Shown: piece after piece, positions 45,719-54,495 of the stretch
Layout of the letters: the number at the start of each line of letters is the position of its first letter
Numbering within the stretch: the stretch's first letter is position 1
From: Lentzea guizhouensis
GTDB lineage: Bacteria; Actinomycetota; Actinomycetes; Mycobacteriales; Pseudonocardiaceae
DNA: 64,000 nt
Reading direction: 5' to 3'
NCBI RefSeq assembly: GCF_001701025.1
Contig: NZ_CP016793.1
Span: 2,480,001-2,544,000, forward strand
Made by a program: the position numbers and the translations under genes
Notes under the pieces: generated by a model
Seen by the model: only the letters and a program-made list of their open reading frames with translations
The model's database searches: none
What the model was told of the DNA's origin: nothing

Positions 45719-47294
45719 CGGCGATCCACTCCTCGACGACCTCGTCGAGCTGGGTGAGCGTCAGCCGCCCGTGGCTCAGCACGACCTCGTGGAAGTCGCG
45801 GAGGTCGAACCGTTCCCGCAGCACGTTTTCCGCCTTGCGGCGCAGCTCCTGGAACTTGAGCCTGCCCACCACGTACGCCAGCGCCTGCGCCGGTTCGCCG
45901 AGGTAGCGGTCCACTTCGGACTCGATCTGGGCGAGCGGCATCGGGGTGTTCCCGGTGAGGTAGTCGACGGCCTGCTGCCGGCTCCAGCCCTTGGCGTGCA
46001 GGCCGGTGTCCGCGACGAGCCGGCCCGCGCGCATCGCGTCCATCGTGAGCATGCCGAGCCTGGCGTCGTCGTCGCTGTACAGCCCCATCTCGTCGGCGAG
46101 CCGCTCGCAGTACAACGCCCAGCCCTCGCTGAACGCGCTGATCGGGGCCTTGCGCCGCAGCACGGGAACGTCGTGGAGCAGCTTCATCCTGCTGAACTCG
46201 AAGTGGTGGCCCGGCACGGCTTCGTGGTACGCCGTCGCCTCGTCCTCGATGCGCAGGCGGTTGGCCGGCGCCTTCGTGTTGACGAAGTAGGTGCCCTGCG
46301 TGCTGCCGTCGTCCGCTCCGGGGAAGTAGTGCGGCGGCACCTGCGCGGGAACGGTCGGCGCGGCTTCCTCGACTCGGCACCGCTCTTCAGGCACCGTGCG
46401 GAACCATTGCGCCGCAGCGGCTTCCGCCTTCGCGACGGCCTTGCGCGCGTTGGCGAGCATCTCCTCGGCGTTGGTGTGCTTCAAGCTGGGGTCGGTGCGG
46501 ATGCGCTCGAACGCGTCGGGGTACCGGGCGAACTCCTGCTTGAGGTCCTCGATGAGCCTGATGCCGGTCTCGTGCAGCTCCTCGGGGTCGAGGTCGGCGG
46601 TCGTGTGCGCGCGGATCGCCATCCGGTAGAGGCGGTCGCCGTCCGGGAGCCAGCACAGGCCGGCGTGCTCGGTGTCGCGGCCGTGCGGGAGGAGCTCGTT
46701 CCTGAGCACGTCGCGGTAGTTCTCGATGGCCGGCCCGACCTCGTTCTCCACGATCCCGGCGGCGCCCTCGACGACGTCGAACGCCTGGAGGTTGGCCAGG
46801 TGGCGGTCGAGGAGCTCGACGGCTTGCTCCACCAGGTGTGCCACGGGGGTGCGGCCGTGCGCGAGGCCGCCGCGGTGGCGGTGCGCGATGGTCTCCAGCA
46901 GGCCGGGCAGCTTGCGCAGGCGTTGGAGGTAGGCGTTCCGGCGTTCCGGCGTGTCGACCGGGAGCCGCGGCAGGAAGTAGAGCGTGTCCGGGACGACCGT
47001 GCGGATGTTGGCGCTGATGGCGAACTCGGTCCGCCTGCTGTCCACGGCCTCGACCTGCGTGCGCACCTCGTGCAGCACGATGCCCAGCGTGAGCCGCTCG
47101 TCGAGGTTCCGCGGCTCCAGCTTCCGGGCCTGCTCCCCGATCTCTTCGAGCTCGGCCTTGAACCGCTCCCCCGCCTCCTCGCTGTGGTCGACGAGCGCCT
47201 CGTGGTCGCCGTCCTGCCCGAGCATCGTCGCGTCGACCGGGTAGCGCCGCATGATCGTGCGGAAGAGCCGGTCGGCGAGCGCGTTGACTTCCAT
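45711..47294 (-). CDS. DUF885 family (putative zinc peptidase) protein
   Basis: This 527-residue cytoplasmic protein belongs to the DUF885 family of helical metallopeptidase-like proteins. The metal site motif is YHEAVPGHHFE (HExxxGHH) near residue 358, with SEGWALYCERLADEMGLY, TGLHAKGWSRQQAVDYL and YVVGRLKF after it. The ATG at 47294 has GGGGGA upstream. Its last 8 bp overlap the start of a degenerate copy of itself. The enzymatic activity is unproven, but the HExxxGHH motif is intact. Confidence 0.88.
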   Translation of the reverse strand: MEVNALADRLFRTIMRRYPVDATMLGQDGDHEALVDHSEEAGERFKAELEEIGEQARKLEPRNLDERLTLGIVLHEVRTQVEAVDSRRTEFAISANIRTVVPDTLYFLPRLPVDTPERRNAYLQRLRKLPGLLETIAHRHRGGLAHGRTPVAHLVEQAVELLDRHLANLQAFDVVEGAAGIVENEVGPAIENYRDVLRNELLPHGRDTEHAGLCWLPDGDRLYRMAIRAHTTADLDPEELHETGIRLIEDLKQEFARYPDAFERIRTDPSLKHTNAEEMLANARKAVAKAEAAAAQWFRTVPEERCRVEEAAPTVPAQVPPHYFPGADDGSTQGTYFVNTKAPANRLRIEDEATAYHEAVPGHHFEFSRMKLLHDVPVLRRKAPISAFSEGWALYCERLADEMGLYSDDDARLGMLTMDAMRAGRLVADTGLHAKGWSRQQAVDYLTGNTPMPLAQIESEVDRYLGEPAQALAYVVGRLKFQELRRKAENVLRERFDLRDFHEVVLSHGRLTLTQLDEVVEEWIAGV

Positions 47295-47359
47295 TCGTCC
47301 CCCAGTGGTTACGCCGATGAGCGGCCATGGCGCGCTGCCCCGGCGGGTATGCCCCCGTC

Positions 47360-48001
47360 ATGCGGTGGATCTTGCTGATCGTCCTGCTCACCGGGTGTAC
47401 CGCGCTACCCGCCTCTCCTCAAGTCGACCGGGTCCCGGGCGGAACGCTGGACGCGGCCACCGCCCGCACCTCCCTCGCGGCGCTGCCCCCAGGCGCACCG
47501 GGTTCGTTGCGGGGCTACGACCGCGACTGCCCCGGCGCCTGCGTGTTCGGCCAGCCGTGGTTCGACGTGGACGGCGACGGCTGCGACCAGCGCAGCCAGG
47601 TCCTGGCCCGCGACCTGACCGCCGTCGAACGCAAACCGGGCCGCTGCGGCGTGCAGTCCGGCACGTTGGACGACCCGTACACCGGTTCGCAGGTGACCAA
47701 GGTGTCCTCGATCCAGATCGACCACGTCGTGCCGCTGGCCGAGATGTGGCGCAGCGGCGCGGCGGGGTGGCCGGCGGAGAAGCGCGTGGCGGCGGCGAAC
47801 GACCTGCGCAACCTGGTGGCGACCGCGGGCAAGGTCAACCAGTCGAAGGGCGACAAGACACCGGACGAGTGGATGCCGCCCAACACCGGGTACGCGTGCT
47901 CGTACGGGCGGATCTACGTGACGGTGAAGGCGGCCTACGCGCTGACGGTGGCGCCGGCGGAGCGGTCGGCGTTGGAGAAGGCGCTCGCGACCTGCGGTTA
48001 G
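47360..48001 (+). CDS. HNH endonuclease-like (DUF1524) lipoprotein
   Basis: This 213-residue secreted protein begins with a lipoprotein signal (MRWILLIVLLTGC). The HNH/DUF1524 core is IQIDHVVPLAEMW, then AAANDLRNLVAT and VNQSKGDKTPDEWMPPN, providing the DH, N and N/D residues of the metal-dependent nuclease fold. Several Cys residues (DRDCPGACVFG, GRCGV, YACSYG) suggest disulfides. Extracellular nucleases of this type scavenge or degrade DNA in actinobacteria. The start is ATG 47360. Confidence 0.8.
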   Translation: MRWILLIVLLTGCTALPASPQVDRVPGGTLDAATARTSLAALPPGAPGSLRGYDRDCPGACVFGQPWFDVDGDGCDQRSQVLARDLTAVERKPGRCGVQSGTLDDPYTGSQVTKVSSIQIDHVVPLAEMWRSGAAGWPAEKRVAAANDLRNLVATAGKVNQSKGDKTPDEWMPPNTGYACSYGRIYVTVKAAYALTVAPAERSALEKALATCG

Positions 48002-48011
48002 GGTTCCGCGC

Positions 48012-48395
48012 GTGGACCCTGTGCGCGGGCAGCCGGTGAAGATCCCGCTCGTCGCCGGGCTCGCCGAGGCCACGGCGGCCGCGGCGGCGCTGCGGCCGTT
48101 GCTGCCGGGGGACGTCGTGGTGATCGGCGGGCACCGCAGCTGACGGTGCTGCGGCTGATCTCCGACGCCGAGATCACACGGGTGCGGCCGGCGGTGGAGG
48201 AGTTGATCGCGTCGTTCCGGGCCGCGTCGCGTGCTCTGGTGGCTGCGTTGGCCGAGGACACCGTGGGCGAGGAGTGGCTGGTTCACGATCACGGGGAGCA
48301 TTGCCGGTTCGAACACGCGGTGACCGGGTCGTGGAGGCGTGCGTGGAGGGTTATCACGACATGCGGCGGCTGCTGGAAGTGCTCGGACAACAGCA
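48012..48395 (+). pseudogene. Degenerate small hypothetical gene(s)
   Basis: Protein-like sequence is split over frames: from GTG 48012, PLVAGLAEATAAAAALRPLL reads to a TGA at about 48142. A second frame carries LISDAEITRVRPAVEELIAS, and a third carries ACVEGYHDMRRLLEVLGQQQ. No single frame spans the stretch. I do not recognise the family. It lies between the HNH lipoprotein gene and the tRNA-Thr terminator and is best read as a remnant. Confidence 0.4.
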
Positions 48396-48429
48396 GAAGG
48401 GCCAGGTCAGCGAACTGACCTGGCCCTTC
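48396..48429 (-). terminator. tRNA-Thr terminator
   Basis: A perfect 15-bp stem (48396-48410 with 48415-48429) and a four-base loop lie 12 bp beyond the tRNA 3' end on the minus strand. Confidence 0.85.
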
Positions 48430-48440
48430 CGTCTCACCGA

Positions 48441-48513
48441 GCCGCCTATCGGAATCGAACCGATGACCTGCTCATTACGAGTGAGCCGCTCTGGCCGACT
48501 GAGCTAAGGCGGC
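48441..48513 (-). tRNA. tRNA-Thr (anticodon CGT)
   Basis: This 73-nt cloverleaf reads on the minus strand. The acceptor GCCGCCT pairs with AGGCGGC. The D-arm is GCTC/GAGC, the anticodon stem is GCTCA/TGAGC around loop CTCGTAA (anticodon CGT, codon ACG) and the T-arm is ATCGG-TTCGATT-CCGAT. The CCA end is not encoded. A TATAGT -10-like hexamer lies at 48525-48530. Confidence 0.95.
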
Positions 48514-48524
48514 GAGACGCGATA

Positions 48525-48530
48525 ACTATA
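48525..48530 (-). promoter_or_regulatory. -10-like element for tRNA-Thr
   Basis: TATAGT on the minus strand lies 12 bp upstream of the mature tRNA 5' end. No clear -35 partner is seen. Confidence 0.5.
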
Positions 48531-48621
48531 GCTGACCCGTGGACCCGTTACTCACGGGGGTCGGCATCGTTGTACGGACCGTGACCGAGGTCACCGCCTC
48601 CCCACCGTCGAGGAGTGGTTC

Positions 48622-49971
48622 ATGCGCCGATCGTTCTCCGTGCCGCTGGCGGGCCTGCTGCTGGCCCTCGCCGCTGGGCCCGCGCTCGCCCAGCCGCCGA
48701 CCACACCGGTGCCGGGACCGCGCGACCCGAACCAGCCGCCCGCGTCGTCACCGAACGGGCCGCAGCCGCTGGCGCACGCGGTCGGGGACGCCGGGACGGG
48801 GCTGACGGTCGTCCGGCTCGGGCCGCAGGCGGTGCCGACGAACACGATCCTGCCGGGGCTCGGCGAGCTGCTGCCGAAGCAGTCGGTGACGGAGCTCGGG
48901 CTGGGGTTGGCGAGCGCGCAGGTCAACACCGAGGCGTTCCTGGCCACGGAGCGGGTGGTCACGCAGGCCAACCCGTTCGGGTTCGCGGTGGCCGGGCGGG
49001 CGCCGCAGACGCCGGGGACGCTGGTGCAGACGGCGATCCCGGACAACCCGCAGCCGACCACCGGTGGGCTGCCGATCCCGGAGACGCCGCTGGCGAAGCT
49101 GGGCGTGCTCAACGGCAGCGTGCACGCGCGGTGGGACGAGAAGGTCGGGCCGTGCATCAGCCCGCTGGCGACGGCGAAGACGTCGCTGGCCGGGTTGCAG
49201 GTGCTGAGCGCGCTGCCGGCCGAGGTGCCGCTGGCGCCCAAGACCGGGCTGATCAGCATCCCGGACACGTTCGAGGCGAGCTCCAACGTCCGGCTGGTCG
49301 ACCTGCCGGGCAGCAAGAACAAAGCGGTCGAGTCGACGTCGGCGATGCGGGCGGTCAGCATCGAGCTCCTGGGTGGCGTGAAGATCGACGTGGTCACGCC
49401 GCCGACGCTCACGGCCACGGCGACCGGCGACGAGAAGACCTCGAAGATCACTTACACGGCGCCGGTGCTGAAGGTCAGCCACAACGGCAAGGAGCTCGGC
49501 ACGCTGGACGCGGCACACCCGGTGCTGGACGTGCCGCTGCTGCTGGACGTGGTGGTGCTGAAGCTGCAGATCGCCGGGCTGAACGAGAAGAAGGCGGCGT
49601 TCACCGGCAACGGCTTCAGCGGGTTCCAGCTCGGGGCGACCGCGCGGATGCTCGACGTGCAGCTGCTGCCGACGGACAAGCTGAAGCTGCCGAACCTGCC
49701 GACGGCGCTCGCGCAGATCTCGCTCGGCGAGCAGATCGTGCGGGCCGCGGCGCCGCAGGGCGGGGTGGTGTGCGGCAGCTCGCAGCCGCCGCAGACCCAG
49801 GCGCCCCAGGAGCCGGGCGGTGCGGCGGCGCCTCCCAAGAAGGCACCGCCGCTCGCGCACACCAATGCCGCGTACCAGTCGGTGCCGCTGTTCTGGACCG
49901 GTGCCGGGCTGCTGCTCGCCGGTGTCGTGCTGGTGGCGGCGCTGCCGGTCAGGCGCCGGCCAAGCGTTTAG
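48622..49971 (+). CDS. Cell-surface protein with signal peptide and C-terminal anchor
   Basis: This 449-residue protein has a cleavable-type signal (SVPLAGLLLALAAGPALAQ), a Pro-rich linker and a large Leu/Val/Thr-rich beta-like domain (about 50-395). A Pro/Ala linker leads to a C-terminal membrane helix (FWTGAGLLLAGVVLVAALPV) ending VRRRPSV. Only three cysteines are evident after processing. No LPXTG motif is seen, so anchoring is by the helix. ATG 48622 has GAGGAG upstream. I do not recognise the domain and find no enzyme motif. It is monocistronic. Confidence 0.75.
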   Translation: MRRSFSVPLAGLLLALAAGPALAQPPTTPVPGPRDPNQPPASSPNGPQPLAHAVGDAGTGLTVVRLGPQAVPTNTILPGLGELLPKQSVTELGLGLASAQVNTEAFLATERVVTQANPFGFAVAGRAPQTPGTLVQTAIPDNPQPTTGGLPIPETPLAKLGVLNGSVHARWDEKVGPCISPLATAKTSLAGLQVLSALPAEVPLAPKTGLISIPDTFEASSNVRLVDLPGSKNKAVESTSAMRAVSIELLGGVKIDVVTPPTLTATATGDEKTSKITYTAPVLKVSHNGKELGTLDAAHPVLDVPLLLDVVVLKLQIAGLNEKKAAFTGNGFSGFQLGATARMLDVQLLPTDKLKLPNLPTALAQISLGEQIVRAAAPQGGVVCGSSQPPQTQAPQEPGGAAAPPKKAPPLAHTNAAYQSVPLFWTGAGLLLAGVVLVAALPVRRRPSV

Positions 49972-50012
49972 TCACAGTGACCCGAACCCCTTGTCGCCGT
50001 TAGAAAGCTTCG

Positions 50013-50738
50013 GTGAGCTTCTCTCTCGAAGGCAAAACGGCGTTGGTGACCGGCGCGCGCACGGGCATCGGTCGCGCGATTGCCCGCGGTCTGCACGACG
50101 CGGGCGCACAACTGGTCCTCGTCGGGCGCGGTGACCTGTCCGATGTGGCGCCTGCGGTCGCCACGGTGTCGGTGGACCTGTCGGACCCCGCGGCGGTCGA
50201 ACCCGCCCTGGCGCCCGTGCTGGCCGACCACCGCGTCGACGTGCTGGTCAACAACGCTGGCACGATCCACCGCGGCCCGGCCGTCGACGTGTCGCTGGCG
50301 GACTGGCAACGGGTCATGGCGGTGAACCTCGACTCGGCGTTCGAGATCTCGAAGCTGTGCGGGCGGCAGATGGTCTCCGCCGGGGGTGGCAAGGTCATCA
50401 ACATCGCCTCGATGCTGTCGTTCCAGGGCGGCATCCTGGTGTCGGCCTACACCGCCTCGAAACACGCGCTGGTCGGCATGACCAAACTCCTGGCCAACGA
50501 GTGGGCTGCCTCGAACGTGCAGGTCAACGCCATCGCCCCGGGCTACATCGCCACCGCGAACACGGCGTCGCTGCGCGCCGACCCCGAACGCGAACCCGCG
50601 ATCCGAGCCCGGATCCCGGCTGGCCGCTGGGGCACCCCGGAGGATCTCGTCGGTCCGGCGGTGTTCCTGGCGTCCGCGGCGTCCGACTACGTGACCGGGC
50701 ACGTGCTCGTGGTCGACGGGGGCTGGTTGGCGAGGTGA
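50013..50738 (+). CDS. kduD: Short-chain dehydrogenase, KduD-like
   Basis: This 241-residue classical SDR has the cofactor motif TGARTGIGRAIA (TGxxxGIG), NNAG in VDVLVNNAGTIHRGPA and the catalytic Ser-Tyr-Lys in INIASMLSFQGGILVSAYTASKHA. NAIAPGYIATANTASLRAD and PAGRWGTPEDLVGPAVFLAS strongly resemble 2-deoxy-D-gluconate 3-dehydrogenase (KduD) of hexuronate breakdown. No uronate pathway genes surround it, so the exact substrate is uncertain. A GTG start is used, and no repressor gene is adjacent. Confidence 0.85.
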   Translation: MSFSLEGKTALVTGARTGIGRAIARGLHDAGAQLVLVGRGDLSDVAPAVATVSVDLSDPAAVEPALAPVLADHRVDVLVNNAGTIHRGPAVDVSLADWQRVMAVNLDSAFEISKLCGRQMVSAGGGKVINIASMLSFQGGILVSAYTASKHALVGMTKLLANEWAASNVQVNAIAPGYIATANTASLRADPEREPAIRARIPAGRWGTPEDLVGPAVFLASAASDYVTGHVLVVDGGWLAR

Positions 50739-50926
50739 TCAGGTGGGCTGCTGCCGTCACGTTGTGATCGCTGGTGCGGCCCCCTTTCCTTTTGGCGCGG
50801 CGGAGGTGGACGGGTTCGCGGGACACCTGAGAGACGCCACCAGGCCAGGATCAGGACAACGTTCACTCGTCCGAGTGACGGACCAGTCCAGCGGCAGCCC
50901 AGCGGCAGCCCAGCGGACCAGCGGAG

Positions 50927-51147
50927 TCAGCGTGCGGAAGCGGTGCGCCCCAGCACCGCATCCGCGAGCCGCACCTCCCCCGCGTGCATCAACCCGTCCG
51001 CGACCAACCGGCCAGGGCCGGCCGCGAACACCACCACGAGCTGCCCCACAGCCGCAGCACCTCGCGACACCCACCGGCGTGCGAGTGCTGCAAGGACCAG
51101 TGGAAGCGGTCCGCCCCCACCAGCAGCGCGCGGGACGAGCGCTTCAT
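50927..51147 (-). pseudogene. Small frameshifted gene coupled to holB
   Basis: ATG 51147 overlaps the holB stop by 4 bp (ATGA). It opens MKRSSRALLVGADRFHWSL and ends prematurely at 50989. A one-base shift near residue 34 restores LVVVFAAGPGRLVADGLMHA and GEVRLADAVLGRTASAR to a stop at 50927. The combined product would be about 72 residues. I do not know the family. It may be a decayed gene, a programmed frameshift or a sequence error. Confidence 0.5.
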
Positions 51148-52340
51148 CCGCGGTGCAGGGTCGTGACCATCGCCTCGATCGCGATCCGCGGCTTCACGTT
51201 CACCTCGATCGCCTCCCGGCAGGCCAGCACCGCCTCCAGCCGCCGCAGGATCGACTCCTGCGACCACTGGGCCGCGGCCGTGCGCGAGTCGGCGGCGCGG
51301 TCGGGGTGCATCAGGAGGGCTTCGGAGCCTGTTTTGGTGACCAGGGCGTCGCGGTAGAAGGCGGCGAGGTCGACCAGGGCGAGGTCGAGGGAGTCGCGCT
51401 GGGTGCGGGTGGCGCGGGATTTCTGGCGTTTTTCGAGGTCCTTCAAGGCGCCCTTGGCGCCGCGGGTGGCGGCGGCGGTGCCCTTGCCGGTGCCGCCGGC
51501 GCCCATGGCGGTTTCCAGGGCGGAGCGTTCGGCCTCGTTGCGGGCCTCGTTGGCGGTGGTGGCGTCTTCCTCGGCGGCCTTGATGAGTTCGTCGGCGCAG
51601 GTGAAGACGTCTGCCGGTTTGCGTAGAGCCAGCGGGATGCGGAGGACGGCTTCGCGGCGTTCGCGGGCTTCGGGGTCTACGGCCAGACGGCGGGCACGGC
51701 CTACGTGGCCGCCACACACAGAGGCTGCCCAAGAGGCCATTTCGGGCGATACGCCGTCGACCGTTTCCAGGGCGGAGGCGATGGCCGGGGGGCGGGGGGA
51801 GCCCAGGGAGACGAGGCGGCAGCGGGAGCGGATGGTGATGGAGACGTCCTCCGGGTGGTCGGAGGGGGCGCAGAGCAGGAAGACGGTGCGCTCCGGGGGT
51901 TCCTCGACGGCCTTGAGCAGGGCGTTGGCGGCGCCTTCGGTGAGGCGGTCGGCGTCTTCGATGATGACGACCTGCCAGCGGCCGGAGGTGGGGCGGCGGG
52001 CGGAGATCTGGACCAGGGAGCGCATCTCGGCCACGGAGATCGAGAGGCCCTCGGGGGCGACGACGCGCACGTCGGCGTGGGTGCCGTGCAGTGCGGTGCG
52101 GCAGCCGGTGCACTCGCCGCAGCCGGGGCGGTCGTCGGTCACCACGCACTGCAGGGCGCCGGCGAAGGCGCGGGCGGTGGAGGAACGGCCGGAGCCGGGT
52201 GGGCCGGTGAAGAGCCAGGCGTGGGTCATCGCGCCGGGGGCCGGGGTGCCGCCGGCGACGATCATGGCGGCTGCCTCTGCCGCCGCGGACAGGGTTGCCA
52301 CCGCGTCGGGCTGGCCGACCACCTCGTCCCACACGCTCAT
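51144..52340 (-). CDS. holB: DNA polymerase III subunit delta'
   Basis: This 398-residue clamp-loader subunit has an N-terminal AAA+ fold. The P-loop is degenerate as usual for delta' (GPPGSGRSS), the zinc knuckle CGECTGC is present and the sensor region has LLKAVEEPPERTVFLLCAPS. The C-terminal collar domain is basic. It corresponds to Rv3644c. The MFS/thymidylate-kinase fusion gene ends 28 bp upstream; tmk-holB adjacency is known from E. coli. The start is ATG 52340. Confidence 0.93.
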   Translation of the reverse strand: MSVWDEVVGQPDAVATLSAAAEAAAMIVAGGTPAPGAMTHAWLFTGPPGSGRSSTARAFAGALQCVVTDDRPGCGECTGCRTALHGTHADVRVVAPEGLSISVAEMRSLVQISARRPTSGRWQVVIIEDADRLTEGAANALLKAVEEPPERTVFLLCAPSDHPEDVSITIRSRCRLVSLGSPRPPAIASALETVDGVSPEMASWAASVCGGHVGRARRLAVDPEARERREAVLRIPLALRKPADVFTCADELIKAAEEDATTANEARNEAERSALETAMGAGGTGKGTAAATRGAKGALKDLEKRQKSRATRTQRDSLDLALVDLAAFYRDALVTKTGSEALLMHPDRAADSRTAAAQWSQESILRRLEAVLACREAIEVNVKPRIAIEAMVTTLHRG

Positions 52341-52368
52341 GGGTGCAGTCTTCCAGCGGGCGGGCGGA

Positions 52369-54405
52369 TCACGACGTCGGGGCGGGAGCTTCCTGGGTCA
52401 CTCGTTTGCGCGAGGCCAGCAGCGGGAGCACGGACGTGTGGACGCGTTGGGCGGTCATGTCGGCGTCGCCGTCGGTCTCCACGACCAGGTAGCGGTCGGG
52501 GTCGGCGGCGGCCATCTCGCTGAGCAGCCGCTGGACCCGCCAGTGGTGTTGCAGGCCGAGGGACTTGCCGTCGGTCACCGGGCGGTCGAGCAGGATCGTG
52601 AGGTCGGGGCGCAGGCGGCCGGTGGCCCACTCGACCAGGCCTTCGAGCTCCTGGTGCTCCAGGGTGCCGGTCGCGCTGAAGTGCGCCAGCGGTGAGTCGA
52701 CGTAGCGCTCCATCACCACGATGGAACCCTCGTCCAACGCGGGGCGCACCTGCCGTTCGACCACGTCGGCACGCACGGCGGCGGCGACGAGGGCTTGCGC
52801 GCGCACGCCGGCCAGTTCGGCGGACGACAGCATCGTGCGCAGACGGCGTTCGTCGTGTTCGGGGTCGGCGGCCAGCAACACCTCGAACCCCTCGGCACGA
52901 AGAGCGGCCGCAAGCCGACGAGCCTGCACGGACGTGTCCTCACGCGTGTCGCCCTCGACCGCGATGAGCAGACCCTTCGTGCGTGGCCGTCCGCGGATGG
53001 CGGCGAACAACGACGACAGCACGCGCTCTTCGCGACGGTCGTCCATCTGCCGATAAGCCACGAGACCCAGCACGATCGCGATGACCGCTCCGCCGAGCAT
53101 CACCGGCCTGGTGGCGTCGACCTCCATCGGGTGGCCGAACACGCTGACCGTCTGCTTCTGCAGCACCGCGACCAGCAGCGGCGCACCCGCGGACGCACCG
53201 AACAGCACGATCTTGAGCAACGACTGGATCAGCGCCACCGTGCGGCCGCGCATCTCGTCCTCGACCTGCGAGCCCACGATGGTCAGTCCGGTCAGGAACG
53301 CCACCCCGGCGCACAGCCCGACCAGCGCCACCATCAGCAGCGCCAGCCACAGGCTCGGGGCCAGCGCGACCAGCGTCAACGTGACGCCGGCGCCGACGAT
53401 CGTCACGCCGAACAGCCGGTTGTAGGACAGCCGCCGGGCGAACCGGGGCGCTGTCGCCATGCCGGCCGCGAGCCCGACGAACACGGCCATGAACAGCAGG
53501 CCGAACGTCGACGCGCCACCGAGCAGCGACTCCGCGTAGAGCTTCGCCGTCGCGATCACGACACCGGCCGCGGCGAACGCGCCGATCATGCCGATCACCA
53601 GGCCGCGGACCAGCGGCGTCGCGGCGGCGAACTTCACGCCCTCGCGGAGCATCGCGACGAAGCCCGGCTTGTCGGCGTCGACCTCCTTCTTGCGCGCGGA
53701 GGCACGGCCGGACAGCTCCGGCAGCCGGGTCGCGATCAGGATCGCGGAGGTGAAGTACAGCAGGCCGTTGATGATCACGGCGATGGTCGCGATGCGGAAC
53801 TCGAGGTCGCCGCCGTGCAGGTTCAGGTACGCCGGCACGCCCGCGATCAGCGAGTACAGGCCGAACCCGCTGATCGTCGAGATGCCGTAGGTCATCACGA
53901 GGCCGAGCTGGTTCGCCGACTCGACCTGGTCGGGGCGGCGCAGCAGGTTCGGCACCGCGGACTCCTTGGCCGGGATCCACAGCATCGCGCAGCAGCCGAC
54001 CAGGAAGTTCGCCACGAACAGCCAGATCGGGGAGCCGATCAGCGCGATCGAGATGAACAGCGACCCGCGCAGGACGTCGCAGACCACCATCACCTTGCGG
54101 CGGTCGAACTTGTCCGCGAGCACGCCGCCGATGGGCGCGAAGAGGATGCCCGGCAGCAGCTGGGTCAGCACCACCAGCGACAGCGCGAACGACTGCCACT
54201 GGTAGCTGTTCATCATCTCGGTGACCAGACCGGTCAACGCGAGCAGCGACAGCCAGTCACCGACGCTGCACAGATAGGTGACCAACCACAGTCGGCGGAA
54301 CGGCCGGATCGCGAGCACCGAGCGGAGCCGGTGGACCGTGGACACGCTGGACTGGGCCTGCCCGGCCGGGCCTGGCTCCTTCGCTCCTGTGTCCGCGCCC
54401 TGCAA
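52369..54405 (-). CDS. MFS transporter fused to degenerate thymidylate kinase domain
   Basis: This 678-residue fusion has an N-terminal MFS half (about 28-455) with 12 helices and motif A GGVLADKFDRRKVMV. From about residue 475 comes a thymidylate-kinase-like domain. Where active TMPK has GxxGxGKS/T, this protein reads IAVEGDTREDTSVQA near residue 482, lacking the glycines and the lysine. The DRY-type segment is ERYVDSPLAHFSAT and the base-side RPDLTILLDRP is kept. Phosphoryl transfer is therefore doubtful. It is upstream of holB, the classic tmk position. The start is TTG 54405; GTG starts further in are possible. Confidence 0.88.
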   Translation of the reverse strand: MQGADTGAKEPGPAGQAQSSVSTVHRLRSVLAIRPFRRLWLVTYLCSVGDWLSLLALTGLVTEMMNSYQWQSFALSLVVLTQLLPGILFAPIGGVLADKFDRRKVMVVCDVLRGSLFISIALIGSPIWLFVANFLVGCCAMLWIPAKESAVPNLLRRPDQVESANQLGLVMTYGISTISGFGLYSLIAGVPAYLNLHGGDLEFRIATIAVIINGLLYFTSAILIATRLPELSGRASARKKEVDADKPGFVAMLREGVKFAAATPLVRGLVIGMIGAFAAAGVVIATAKLYAESLLGGASTFGLLFMAVFVGLAAGMATAPRFARRLSYNRLFGVTIVGAGVTLTLVALAPSLWLALLMVALVGLCAGVAFLTGLTIVGSQVEDEMRGRTVALIQSLLKIVLFGASAGAPLLVAVLQKQTVSVFGHPMEVDATRPVMLGGAVIAIVLGLVAYRQMDDRREERVLSSLFAAIRGRPRTKGLLIAVEGDTREDTSVQARRLAAALRAEGFEVLLAADPEHDERRLRTMLSSAELAGVRAQALVAAAVRADVVERQVRPALDEGSIVVMERYVDSPLAHFSATGTLEHQELEGLVEWATGRLRPDLTILLDRPVTDGKSLGLQHHWRVQRLLSEMAAADPDRYLVVETDGDADMTAQRVHTSVLPLLASRKRVTQEAPAPTS

Positions 54406-54495
54406 CCTGAGTCACCCCTGCTCGCCCGTTCCGGTGCGGTCAGCGTAACCGGATGTAGTGGGTGACAACGCCGGACTCTCAGCGTCCGAAGGTCA

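Noticed and set aside
48441..48513. Prophage or integrative element at the tRNA
   Set aside because: No integrase, phage genes or duplicated tRNA end are visible in the window.
50739..50926. A gene between the SDR and the small holB-linked frame
   Set aside because: The frames lack starts with ribosome sites and show skewed composition; direct repeats of GCGGCAGCCCA explain the apparent order.
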